Below are positions 17,164 through 27,000 of a stretch of DNA of 64,000 nucleotides, one piece after another. The DNA lies in the NCBI RefSeq assembly GCF_013170705.1, contig NZ_CP033334.1:5805501-5869500 (forward strand). Direction: 5' to 3'. Each line of letters begins with the position of its first letter. Within the stretch, counting starts at the first letter, position 1. The notes under the pieces are model-generated. The model was not told the DNA's origin and searched no databases. It was given only the letters and a program-made list of their open reading frames with translations. Made by a program: the position numbers and the translations under genes. The stretch is from Mesorhizobium loti. GTDB lineage: Bacteria; Pseudomonadota; Alphaproteobacteria; Rhizobiales; Rhizobiaceae.

Positions 17164-17782
17164 GTTTTCCTGGGACATCCGCAGTCCGCTTGACCGCGCG
17201 CTCGTGTCGGGTGCGTATGGCGCACGTGGCGATGCCGGCGTCTTGCTGACCGAGATCCGCAATTTCGACCTCGTCCAGGTGATGGCGCGACGCGGCAAGG
17301 CAGCCGACATGGCCAAGGCCGCGAAGGGCAGGTTCGGCGTCGCCGCTCCGGAAACGCCGAAGGCGGTCACCACGGCGGACGCAACACTGATCTGGTCGGG
17401 GCCGGATCAGTTTTTCGTCCTGTCGCAAGGCGGCAAGCATGGGACGGGGGCGCTTGCGCCTGCCTTTGCCGCATCGACGTCGCTGTCCGACCAATCGCAC
17501 GCGCGCGTGCTGATCAGCGCCTCCGGCGCCAAGGCACGCGCAATGCTGGCCAAGCTGTCTTCGATCGATCTGCACCCCGATACGTTCGCGGTTGGGACGG
17601 CGGCCCCGACCTCGATGGATCACACCAGCGTCACGATCTGGCGCGGCAATGACCGGGTGGATGGCCAGGCGGTGTTCAACGTTCTTGTGTTTGCGACTTT
17701 TGCCGAAAGCCTGTGGCATACGATGCTCGACTCGGCTGCGGAGTATGGCGTCAACATCAGGCATTCCGAGGAATTGACCTAG
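17156..17782 (+). CDS. mgdD: N-methylglutamate dehydrogenase subunit D (sarcosine oxidase gamma-like)
   Basis: 208 residues of the gamma-subunit family, a GcvT-related fold that packs against the alpha and beta subunits. The GTG at 17156 is preferred because a GGAGG lies eight bases upstream, and it overlaps the mgdC stop. An in-frame ATG at 17141 lacks a ribosome site. It is the last gene of the mgd set and is followed by a large inverted repeat. Confidence 0.84.
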   Translation: MAEFSWDIRSPLDRALVSGAYGARGDAGVLLTEIRNFDLVQVMARRGKAADMAKAAKGRFGVAAPETPKAVTTADATLIWSGPDQFFVLSQGGKHGTGALAPAFAASTSLSDQSHARVLISASGAKARAMLAKLSSIDLHPDTFAVGTAAPTSMDHTSVTIWRGNDRVDGQAVFNVLVFATFAESLWHTMLDSAAEYGVNIRHSEELT

Positions 17783-17800
17783 TCTAGCACCTTACCGTGG

Positions 17801-17955
17801 CCTTCCCTTCTCCCCCTGTGGGAGAAGGTGGCCTCGCGAAGCGAGGTCGGATGGGGGGTGCTACAGCTTGGCAATGACGGTGATCCGTCACGCACCCCTC
17901 AACCGTCTCGGCGCTCCGCGCCGATCCACCTTCTCCCACAAGGGGAGAAGGGAAG
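17801..17955. repeat. Inverted-repeat intergenic element between mgdD and tdm
   Basis: The outer arms, roughly 17801-17831 and 17924-17955, are nearly perfect inverted repeats (for example GTGGGAGAAGGTGG against CCACCTTCTCCCAC). Inside are smaller hairpins, CCTCGC-gaa-GCGAGG at about 17832-17846 and TCGGCGC-tcc-GCGCCGA at about 17907-17923, plus GGGGTG/CACCCC pairing. No coding frame of interest. This is a common alphaproteobacterial intergenic element type. It may limit read-through from mgdD into tdm. Confidence 0.7.
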
Positions 17956-18054
17956 ATGGGCGCTTCACCTTGCCAAACGCAATCGCACTGCTATTCTTGC
18001 TGCTAAAATAATTTTACACACAGGCAAACTTGTTTCTCGAACCGCAAGGCTGAG

Positions 18055-20424
18055 ATGAGCCAGTCGCCCTACCCCACGATCACAACAGGACCGCCGCGCC
18101 CGAGCCTCATCCTGAGGCCTGGCCAGATCGCGCTGCCGCCGGGCATGGAACGCTACACGATCCAGGGCAATGGCGCGGTGCTGATCGAGGTCGAGGCGGG
18201 TGATACGATCACGGTCCGCAATGTCGAGGGCGGCCAGGCCTGCGAACTGCTGGCCTGGGACGCCACGGGCGTCACCGATGCCGCCATCCTCGGCGAAAGA
18301 TCCAACAGCAATGCCGCCGGCATCAAGGATTTGCTGACCGCTGGCGATGACAGTCTCGGTGCCTTGCGGCGGGGCATCGCGCGCCGGCAAGTTCAGCTTG
18401 ACCAGGCCAAGGCAGTCCGCGTCTTCGGCAGTGCCACGCCTGCAGGCACCGAACAGGGTTTTACCGTCGCTCGCGACGGCTCGATGATCATCGCCGCCCC
18501 CGGCGGCCCGATGCTGGTCGATGGCCACGACACGGCAACGCCGCTTACGGTTGTCGTGCGGCGCGTCACGATCCGCCTGAAAACAAAATCGCAGCTTGCC
18601 GATCCCCTCGCCGATCCGGTGCTCGACCTACGCGTCCATTCGGCAACCGCCGAATCCTATTTCGTCAAGGCGGGCGACTATCTGCAGATCATCGATGTCG
18701 ACGGGCGCCAGTGCACCGATTTCCAGTGCTTTTCGGCGCGCAAGCTCGACAAGGGCCTCGACCATCCACTCGACGTGACGACGACGCGCACGTTGATGGG
18801 ATCGAGCTATCCGATGCCGGGCCTGCACTCGAAATACTACGACCAGGACATGGAGCCGCTGGTCGAGGTGGTGCAGGATACGTGCGGCCGGCATGATGCC
18901 TTCGCACTCGCCTGCGCGGCGAAGTACTATGACGACATCGGCTATCCCGGCCACACCAACTGTTCGGAGAATTTCAACGGCGCCCTGGCCGGCAAGGGTG
19001 TCAGTCCTCGCGCCGGCTGGATGGCGATCAACTTCTTCTTCAACACCGCGATCGACGCGCATGGCATCATGGTCTCGGACGAGCCGTGGTCGCGCCCCGG
19101 GGACTATGTGCTGCTGCGCGCGCTGACCGACATCGTCTGCGTCTCCTCCGCCTGCCCCGACGACACGACGCCGGCCAATGGCTGGGACCTGACCGACATC
19201 CACGTGCGGACCTATTCCGGCCAGCACAAATTCTCGCGAGCGATCGCCAGACGCATGACGCCCGATTCGGAACCGAAAATGACCCGCGAGACAGCCTTTC
19301 ATTCGAGCTTTGCCAAGCACACCCGCAACTTCGCCGAGTACAGGGGCTATTGGCTGGCCAACGCCTTCGCCAAGGATGGGCCGATAGCTGAGTACTGGGC
19401 CTGCCGGCAGGACGCGGTGATCATGGACCTGTCGCCGCTGCGCAAGTTCGAAGTCACCGGCCCGGATTCCGAAGCGCTGCTGCAATACACGCTGACCCGC
19501 GATGTGAAGAAACTCGGCGTCGGCCAGGTCGTCTACTCCGCCATGTGCTACGAGCATGGCGGCATGATCGACGACGGCACGTTACTCCGGCTCGGCAAGG
19601 ACAATTTCCGTTGGGTCGGGGGCGACGATCTTTCCGGCGAATGGCTGCGCGAGACGGCAAAAAAGCTCGATCTCAACGTGCTGGTGCGCTCATCGACCGA
19701 CCAGATGCACAATGTCGCCGTGCAGGGCCCGAAAAGCCGTGACATCCTCAGGGACGTGATCTGGACATCACCGTTACAGCCATCAATCGATGAGCTCGAA
19801 TGGTTCCGCTTCGCCGTCGCCCGCATCGGCGGCGGCAACGGCGTACCGGTCGTCGTCTCGCGCACCGGCTATACCGGCGAGCTCGGCTACGAAATATGGT
19901 GCCATCCGCGCGACGCCGAAAAGGTGTTCGACGCCATATGGAAAGCCGGCCAGCCGCATGGGCTGAAACCAATGGGCCTGCAAGCGCTCGACATGGTGCG
20001 CATCGAGGCTGGACTGATCTTCGCCGGTTACGAATTCTCGGACCAGACCGACCCGTTCGAGGCCGGCATCGGCTTTACCGTGCCGCTAAAGAGCAAGACC
20101 GATGATTTCATTGGCCGCGAGGCGCTGATCCGGCGCAAGGAAAACCCGCGGAACAGACTGGTCGGTCTAGACATCGACGCCAATGTCGCTGTCGGCCATG
20201 GCGATTGCGTCCATGTCGGCCGTGCCCAGATCGGTGTCGTCACCTCGGGCATGCGTTCGCCGGTCCTGAACAAGAACATCGCGCTGGCGCGGCTCGACGT
20301 CACCCATGCGGCCATCGGCACCGAGGTCGAGATCGGCAAGCTCGACGGCCATGCCAAAAGGCTGCCGGCGCGTGTCGTCGCCTTCGCCCACTACGACCCG
20401 CACAAGACCAGACCGCGTTCCTGA
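18055..20424 (+). CDS. tdm: Trimethylamine N-oxide demethylase (DUF1989 domain fused to a GcvT-type folate domain)
   Basis: 789 residues. The first about 370 form a DUF1989 domain, with cysteine-rich motifs R-Q-C-T-D-F-Q-C-F, H-T-N-C-S-E-N-F and C-V-S-S-A-C-P-D-D, candidate metal ligands. The remaining about 400 are a GcvT/aminomethyltransferase folate domain with S-R-T-G-Y-T-G-E-L-G-Y-E. This unusual fusion is the signature of Tdm, which splits TMAO into dimethylamine and formaldehyde without oxygen, the formaldehyde passing to tetrahydrofolate. Product dimethylamine is the substrate of the dmm genes at 644-4508. The ATG at 18055 is chosen for its GAG-rich upstream site. An alternative is an uncharacterised DUF1989-GcvT demethylase of another N-methyl compound. 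Confidence 0.83.
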   Translation: MSQSPYPTITTGPPRPSLILRPGQIALPPGMERYTIQGNGAVLIEVEAGDTITVRNVEGGQACELLAWDATGVTDAAILGERSNSNAAGIKDLLTAGDDSLGALRRGIARRQVQLDQAKAVRVFGSATPAGTEQGFTVARDGSMIIAAPGGPMLVDGHDTATPLTVVVRRVTIRLKTKSQLADPLADPVLDLRVHSATAESYFVKAGDYLQIIDVDGRQCTDFQCFSARKLDKGLDHPLDVTTTRTLMGSSYPMPGLHSKYYDQDMEPLVEVVQDTCGRHDAFALACAAKYYDDIGYPGHTNCSENFNGALAGKGVSPRAGWMAINFFFNTAIDAHGIMVSDEPWSRPGDYVLLRALTDIVCVSSACPDDTTPANGWDLTDIHVRTYSGQHKFSRAIARRMTPDSEPKMTRETAFHSSFAKHTRNFAEYRGYWLANAFAKDGPIAEYWACRQDAVIMDLSPLRKFEVTGPDSEALLQYTLTRDVKKLGVGQVVYSAMCYEHGGMIDDGTLLRLGKDNFRWVGGDDLSGEWLRETAKKLDLNVLVRSSTDQMHNVAVQGPKSRDILRDVIWTSPLQPSIDELEWFRFAVARIGGGNGVPVVVSRTGYTGELGYEIWCHPRDAEKVFDAIWKAGQPHGLKPMGLQALDMVRIEAGLIFAGYEFSDQTDPFEAGIGFTVPLKSKTDDFIGREALIRRKENPRNRLVGLDIDANVAVGHGDCVHVGRAQIGVVTSGMRSPVLNKNIALARLDVTHAAIGTEVEIGKLDGHAKRLPARVVAFAHYDPHKTRPRS

Positions 20425-20677
20425 GCATTGCCTCCAGGACAGGCAAAACCGCGCACCAGCAGTGCCGCGAGCCTTATTGTCCCGTGCGCGCGCAAGCGTG
20501 ATGTGTACGGTTTCACAAAACGCTTGACCTGAAAGCGCGCCGGATCAATCTTCACTCTTAAGAAAAAAATACGACTGAGTGGAAACATTAGAGTCGTGTT
20601 GTCATGGGCCGGGGAGCAAGCTTCGCAAAGTCGAGGCATCGCCGGCGGGGAACATCGAAAAAGGGGAAGTCACTGAC

Positions 20678-22387
20678 ATGAGCACCATAAGTACGGCCCT
20701 GGAGCAGCCTGCCGATAGCAAGCTGCTCAGGCATATCGACTGGCGCGGCGCCTTCTGGGTGGCAAGCGGCGTTCCGGCACTGGTTCTGTTTTCGATCGGC
20801 GGCATTGCCGGCACGACCGGAACGTTGGCCTTCCTGATCTGGACGGTGTCCATGATCATGGGTTTCCTGCAATCCTTCACCTATGCCGAGATCGCCGGCC
20901 TGTTCCCGAACAAGTCCGGCGGCGCCTCGATCTACGGCGCAACGGCTTGGCTGCGCTATTCCAAGTTCATCGCGCCGCTGTCTGTGTGGTGCAACTGGTT
21001 CGCCTGGTCGCCGGTGTTGTCGCTCGGCTGCTCGATCGCGGCCGCCTACGTCCTCAATGCGCTGGCGCCGGTGCCGTTGTTCACCGAGACCTCGGCGGAA
21101 GTCGTCGCCTATATCGCGGCGCATGCCGGAACGGCGCCCGCCGACGCGATTGCAGCGGTGACGACCGCCGCGACGCCGGCAATCCGCAACTGGACGCTGT
21201 ACAGCCACACGCTGGGTCCGGTCTCCTTCACCTTCAATGCGACCTTCTTCATCGGCGCGGTGCTGATGCTGATCATCTTCTCGATCCAGCATCGCGGCAT
21301 CCTCGGCACCGCCAATGTGCAGAAATATATCGGCCTGCTGGTCATCATCCCGATGCTGATCGTCGGCGTCGTGCCGATCTTCACCGGGCAGATCAACTGG
21401 GCCAACTTCTCGCCGCTGGTGCCGCTGGCGGCCGCCTATGCGCCGGATCCCGGCGCCTGGAATATCGCCGGCTGGACGCTGGTGCTCGGCGGCATGTTCA
21501 TTGCAGCCTGGTCAACCTACGGCTTCGAGACCGCCGTCTGCTACACCTCCGAGTTCAAGAATCCCGGCACCGACACGTTCAAGGCCATCTTCTATTCCGG
21601 CCTGCTCTGCATGCTGTTGTTCATCCTGGTGCCCTTCACCTTCCAGGGCGTGCTGGGCCTCAACGGCATGCTTGCAACGCCGATCGTCGACGGCTCCGGC
21701 GTCGCTGACGCGCTTGCCGGCATGGTCGGCGGCGGCAAGCTCATCCACAGCCTCCTGGTGATGCTGATGATCCTGGCGCTGGTGCTGTGCATCATGACGG
21801 CGATGGCCGGCTCCTCGCGCACGCTCTACCAGGGCTCGGTGGACGGCTGGCTGCCGCGCTATCTCAGCCACGTCAACGAACATGGCGCGCCGACCCGTGC
21901 CATGTGGACCGACCTCTGCTTCAACCTGATCGTGCTGGCCATCGCCTCGGCCGATGCGACGAGCTTCTTCTTCATCCTCGCTGTGTCGAACTGCGGCTAC
22001 ATCATCTTCAACTTCCTCAACCTCAATGCCGGCTGGATCCACCGCATCGACAACGGCCATATCGCACGGCCATGGAAGGCGCCGACCTGGCTGCTCGCAA
22101 TCGGAGCGATCTTCGCCTATGTCAACGCGATCTTCATGGGCGCCGGTGCCAAAGTGTGGAACCCGATGGCGTTGTGGGCCGGGCTCATCACCGCGGCGCT
22201 GATCATTCCGGTGTTCTGCTTCCGCCACTACATCCAGGACAAGGGCAAGTTCCCCGACCACATGCTGGCCGATCTCGGCATGACGGGAACCGACCTCTCG
22301 GTGAAGAAAGCAGGCATGCTGCCCTACCTGACGCTGGTCGCCGGCGTGGTGGTGATGCTGATCGCCAACTGGGTATTCGTCATCTGA
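20678..22387 (+). CDS. APC-family amino-acid/amine permease
   Basis: 569 residues with about twelve to thirteen hydrophobic segments. The helix-1 region F-S-I-G-G-I-A-G-T-T-G and the helix-6 region W-S-T-Y-G-F-E-T-A match the APC amino-acid permease fold. The start at 20678 was chosen from the GGGGAAG site about eight bases upstream. It follows tdm in the same direction after 253 bp, so it may import TMAO or another N-methylated compound. That role is inferred only from position. A strong hairpin terminator follows. Confidence 0.82.
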   Translation: MSTISTALEQPADSKLLRHIDWRGAFWVASGVPALVLFSIGGIAGTTGTLAFLIWTVSMIMGFLQSFTYAEIAGLFPNKSGGASIYGATAWLRYSKFIAPLSVWCNWFAWSPVLSLGCSIAAAYVLNALAPVPLFTETSAEVVAYIAAHAGTAPADAIAAVTTAATPAIRNWTLYSHTLGPVSFTFNATFFIGAVLMLIIFSIQHRGILGTANVQKYIGLLVIIPMLIVGVVPIFTGQINWANFSPLVPLAAAYAPDPGAWNIAGWTLVLGGMFIAAWSTYGFETAVCYTSEFKNPGTDTFKAIFYSGLLCMLLFILVPFTFQGVLGLNGMLATPIVDGSGVADALAGMVGGGKLIHSLLVMLMILALVLCIMTAMAGSSRTLYQGSVDGWLPRYLSHVNEHGAPTRAMWTDLCFNLIVLAIASADATSFFFILAVSNCGYIIFNFLNLNAGWIHRIDNGHIARPWKAPTWLLAIGAIFAYVNAIFMGAGAKVWNPMALWAGLITAALIIPVFCFRHYIQDKGKFPDHMLADLGMTGTDLSVKKAGMLPYLTLVAGVVVMLIANWVFVI

Positions 22388-22405
22388 CAGGGCAACTTGA
22401 CAAAT

Positions 22406-22431
22406 ATCGGGCGCGCTTCGGCGCGCCCGAT
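22406..22431. terminator. Terminator hairpin between convergent genes
   Basis: A perfect 11-bp stem (ATCGGGCGCGC and GCGCGCCCGAT) around a TTCG tetraloop, 19 bp after the permease stop and followed by a short T-rich stretch. It lies between the plus-strand permease and the minus-strand monooxygenase and could serve both. Confidence 0.8.
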
Positions 22432-22455
22432 GCTTTTCGGCCACCAGCCTTCACC

Positions 22456-23811
22456 TCACCCAGCCTTGCGGATCGACGCTTCCGTATCTTCGAAGAACCG
22501 GTTGGGCGGCCGCTTCAGGCCGAGATTCTCGCGCAGCGTCGAGCCCTCATACTTCAGCCTGAAGATGCCGCGCCGCTGCAGCTCGGGCACCACCTTCTCG
22601 ACGAAGTCGTCGAGCCCGGCGGGCAGATAGGGAAACATGATGTTGAAGCCGTCCGATCCCTCGGCGACCAGCCATTCCTCCATCTCGTCGGCAATCGTTT
22701 TCGGCGTGCCGACGAAAGCAAGGCCGGAATAGCCACCCAGTCTCTGGGCCAGCTGGCGCACCGTCAGGTTTTCATCCCTAGCCAGTTCGATGGCGCGCTC
22801 GCGGCTGCTCTTCGAGGCATTGGTCTCCGGTATTTCCGGCAGAGCGGCGTCGGGATCGAAGGCCGACGCGTCATGCCCAAGAGCGATCGACAACGAGGCA
22901 ATGCCGCTCTCGTAATAGACCAGGCTGTCGAGCTTCGCCCGCCTGGCCCGCGCTTCCTCGACACTGTCGCCGACAATGACGAAGGCGCCAGGCAGGATCT
23001 TGATGTCGTCGCGGGAACGGCCAAGTTTCTGCGCCCTGGCTTTGACATCGGCGAAGAAGCGTTGGCCCGACGCGAGATCGCCATGGGCGGCGAAAATGAC
23101 TTCCGCCGTTTCCGCGGCCAGCTGCCGCCCGGCCTCCGACGCGCCGGCTTGCACGATGACCGGCCAACCCTGTACCGGTCGCGCGATGTTGAGCGGTCCG
23201 CGCACGGAGAGATGTTCGCCCTTATGGTCAAGCACATGCAATTTGGCGGGGTCGAAATAGAGGCCGCTTTCGGCATCGCGGAGGAAGGCGTCGTCGGCAA
23301 AGCTGTCCCAGAGGCCGGTGACGACATCGTAGAATTCCCGCGCCCGGTGATAGCGCTCGTCATGCTCGACATGTTCGTCCAGCCCGAAATTCAACGCCGC
23401 ATCGGGATTGGACGTCGTCACGATGTTCCAGCCGGCGCGCCCGCCGCTGATATGGTCGAGCGACGCGAATCGACGGGCGATGTGATAGGGCGCGTCAAAG
23501 GTTGTCGATGCGGTGGCAACCAGCCCGATGTGATCGGTGACGGCGGCAAGCGCCGACAGCAAGGTGAACGGCTCGAACGAGGTCACCGTGTGGCTGCGCC
23601 GAAGCGCCTCGATCGGCATGTTCAGCACGGCCAGATGATCGGCCATGAAGAAAGCGTCGAATTTCGCCGCCTCCAGCGTCTGTGCGAAACGCTTCAAATG
23701 CGCGAAGTTGAAGTTGGCGTCGGGATAGGCGCCCGGATAGCGCCAGGCGCCGGTGTGCAAACTGACGGGACGCATGAAGGCGCCGAGCCGCAATTGCTTT
23801 TTCTCTGCCAT
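22456..23811 (-). CDS. LLM-class flavin-dependent monooxygenase, nitrilotriacetate-monooxygenase-A-like
   Basis: 451 residues of the bacterial luciferase-like family, NtaA/SnaA/DszA branch. Landmarks are the N-terminal F-D-A-F-F-M-A-D-H strand, the S-G-G-R-A-G-W-N-I-V-T-T-S stretch and R-Y-x-R-A-x-E-F. These enzymes use FMNH2 from a separate reductase to hydroxylate or cleave C-N or C-S bonds. No reductase lies beside it, so the substrate is unknown. The ATG at 23811 is used because residues upstream of it match nothing in the family. It is a single gene, separated from the RND genes by about 190 bp. Confidence 0.8.
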   Translation of the reverse strand: MAEKKQLRLGAFMRPVSLHTGAWRYPGAYPDANFNFAHLKRFAQTLEAAKFDAFFMADHLAVLNMPIEALRRSHTVTSFEPFTLLSALAAVTDHIGLVATASTTFDAPYHIARRFASLDHISGGRAGWNIVTTSNPDAALNFGLDEHVEHDERYHRAREFYDVVTGLWDSFADDAFLRDAESGLYFDPAKLHVLDHKGEHLSVRGPLNIARPVQGWPVIVQAGASEAGRQLAAETAEVIFAAHGDLASGQRFFADVKARAQKLGRSRDDIKILPGAFVIVGDSVEEARARRAKLDSLVYYESGIASLSIALGHDASAFDPDAALPEIPETNASKSSRERAIELARDENLTVRQLAQRLGGYSGLAFVGTPKTIADEMEEWLVAEGSDGFNIMFPYLPAGLDDFVEKVVPELQRRGIFRLKYEGSTLRENLGLKRPPNRFFEDTEASIRKAG

Positions 23812-23955
23812 GGGAAGACACCCTGATAGGACGAGCGGTACCGCTCCGGTGCCGCTCAGAATGGAACCGCTTGGCCGCACTGGGAAGGAATTCTGTTTTG
23901 CAGAACCGGCGCCAGGGAGCATTTTAATCGGCGTGATGGGATCGGCCGTCGCGCC

Positions 23956-23994
23956 GGATCATCCGCCATCGACATCAACGATGAGGGATGATCC
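23956..23994 (-). terminator. Possible terminator or stem-loop downstream of the RND operon
   Basis: Inverted arms GGATCATCC (23956-23964) and GGATGATCC (23986-23994) with a 21-base loop, 9 bp beyond the stop codon of the RND permease on the minus strand. The loop is long and no clear T-run follows, so the call is tentative. Confidence 0.35.
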
Positions 23995-24002
23995 GCGCCG
24001 CT

Positions 24003-27000
24003 CTATTCGGCCGCCAGCGCCAGTTGCGGCCTTTCCGGCAGTTCCGTCGCGGATGCTTCTGCGGCGTCGACACCACGCTTCTTCGGCTCGCGGCCAAAGA
24101 ACAGTGCGTAGCCGGCGGGCAGCACCAGGATGGTCAGCACGGTGGCGACCACGATGCCGCCCATCATCGCATAGGCGAGTGGCCCCCAGAACACGGCGCG
24201 CGAGATCGGGATCAGCGCCAGCACCGCCGTCATCGCCGTCAGCACAATCGGCCGGAAACGGCGCACAGCCGAGCCGATGATGGCCTCCGAGCGCTCCATG
24301 CCTCTGGCGATGTCCTGGTCGATCTGGTCGACCAGGATGATCGAGTTGCGCATGATGATGCCGAGCAGCGCGATGACGCCGAGAATGGCGACGAAGCCGA
24401 ACGGCGCGCCGCTGATCAAAAGGGCCGCGGCCGCACCGATGATGCCGAGCGGACCGGTGGCCAGCACCAGCATCGCCTTGCCGAAGTTCTGCAGCTGGAT
24501 CATCAAGAGCACGACGATGATGGCCAGCATGATCGGCGCCTTGGCGGCGATCGAAGCCTGGCTTTCGGCTGAATCCTCGGCACCGCCCTGGATTTCGATC
24601 TTGTAGCCGGGCGCCAGGCCGTCGCGCAGGCCCTGGATGTCCTTGTACATCTTGGTGACGACGTCGTTGGACTGCACGCCGTCGGGCAGCGTGGCACGCA
24701 CGCTGATCGTCGGCAGGCGGTCGCGGCGCCACTCGATGCCTTGTTCGAGCACCGGTACCACCTTGGCCACCTGCGACAGCGGCACGAAGCCGCCGAAATC
24801 GGTCGGGATATAGACCGAGTCGACCGACGACAGCAGGCTGCGGCTGGCGTCCGGCTCGCGGGCGACGATCGACACCGTCTCCTCGCCGTCGCGGAAATTG
24901 TCGAGCGGCGCGCCGGACATGGTTGCCTGCAGCATCTGGCGGATGCGCTGCGAGGTGACGCCGAGCGCACGGGCACGGTCCTGGTCGATCACCAGCTTCA
25001 TCGCCGGCACCGGTTCGAGCCAGTCGTCATGGACCGCGCCGAGCAACGGATTCTCGCGGAACTTCGCCTTCACCTGGTCGGCGATGCGGCGCACCTCCTG
25101 GCGATCCGGGCCCATGACACGCATCTGCACCGGCCAGCCGGTTGGCGGCCCGAGGAACAGACGGTCGACCTTGGCACGGATCGAGGGGAAGTCCTCGGCC
25201 AGAACCGTGCGCAGCTTGACGATCAGCCGCTCGCGGGCCGGCTCGTCATTGGCCATCACCAGCATCTGGGCGAAATTCGGATTGCTGAGCTGTTGGTCGA
25301 GCGGCAGGAAGAAGCGCGGCGCGCCTTCGCCGATATAGGTGGCGATGAAGCGCTTGTCCTTGTCGTCCATCATCTTGGCCTCAAGCGCCTTGGCCTGCGC
25401 TTCGACCTCCTTGATGCTGGTGCCTTCCGGCAGCCAGAGGTCGACGAGGATTTCCGGCCGCGACGATTGCGGGAAAAAGTTCTGCGGAATGAACTGGAAC
25501 GCCCACAGGCTGGTGGCGAAGGTTACCAGCGTCATGACAAGCACGATGATGCGATGGCGCACCGCCCAGCCGACGGTAGAGCGAAGCCGGCGGTAGAAGC
25601 GGGTGTCGAATGCATCGTGATGGGTACCGGCGTGCTTGCGCTGCTTGAGGATCATGTTGCCGAGCCACGGCGTGAAATAGACCGCGACGAACCACGACAC
25701 GATCAGCGCGATGCCGACGACATAAAACAACGTGCGCACATATTCGCCGGCCGTGGAGGCGGCGAAGCCGACCGGAATGAAGCCGGCGGTGGTGATCAGC
25801 GTGCCGGTCAGCATCGGGAAGGCGGTCGATGTATAGGCGAAGCTCGCCGCCTCGATCTTGACCAGGCCCTCCTCCAGCTTTCGCTCCATCATCTCGACGA
25901 CGATCATGGCGTCGTCGACAAGCAGGCCGAGCGCGATGATCAGGGCGCCCAGCGAAATGCGCTGCAGGTCGATGCCGAGCTCGTACATGATGGCGAAAGT
26001 GGCTGCGAGCACCAGCGGAATGGCGATGGCGATGACAAGGCCTGAACGCCAGCCGATCGACAGGAAGGAGACGACAAGCACGATCAGCAACGCTTCGCCG
26101 AGCGCGTGCATGAATTCGGCCACCGCGTCCGTGACGACGCCCGGCTGGTCGGAAATCTGGTCGACCGACACACCATAAGGCAGCGCCTCCTCGAAGCGCT
26201 TGTAGGTTGCCTCGACATCCTTGCCGACATCGGTGACCTTGAAGCCCTTGGCCATGACGACGCCAAGCTGCACGCTTTCGTGGCCGTTGAAGCGGTACTT
26301 GCGCTGGAAGGGATCTTCGAGCCCCGAGGTCACGGTGGCGATGTCGCCGAGCCTGGTGACCTGGCCGCCGGCACGCAGGCGCAGTTCCCTGATATCGGCG
26401 GCCTTGGTGACGTCTCCTTCGACCGAAATGCGCACCGAATTGACGCCGGTGTCGACGGCACCGGCCGGATCGACATTGTTCTGGCCCTTGATCGCATTCT
26501 GCAGGTCGGTCAGCGTCAGGCCACGTTCGGCCAGCGCCTTGGACGACACGTCGATATAGAGCTTTTCCGGCTGGTCGCCGATGATGACGGCCTTTTCGAC
26601 GCCCGGCGTGGTCAACAGCATGTCGCGCGCCTGGATGGCGAATTTCTTCAGCTCGGGATAGGAGAAGCCATCGCCGCTGATCGAATGCAGCGTGATGAAG
26701 GTGTCGCCGAACTCGTCGTTGAAATAGGGGCCGAGCAGGCCCTGCGGCAGGTCGCCGGATATGTCGCCGACCTTCTTGCGCACCTGATAGAAGGCGTCCG
26801 TCACCTCGGCGGCGTTGGTATCGCCCTTGATCTGCACCGTGATGATGGCGCTGCCGGCGCGGGTGAAGGAGCGCACGAAGTCGAGATGCGGCGTTTCCTG
26901 CAGCTTGCGCTCGATCTTGTTGACGACCTGGTCCTCCATCTCCTGGATCGACGAGCCCGGCCAGATCGCCTGCACGACCATGACGCGGAAGGTGAAGTCA

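Noticed and set aside
12637..17782. Heterotetrameric sarcosine oxidase (soxBDAG)
   Set aside because: The subunit families are the same, but the contiguous mgsABC and gmaS genes give a complete N-methylglutamate pathway, which is a better explanation. Sarcosine oxidation cannot be excluded from sequence.
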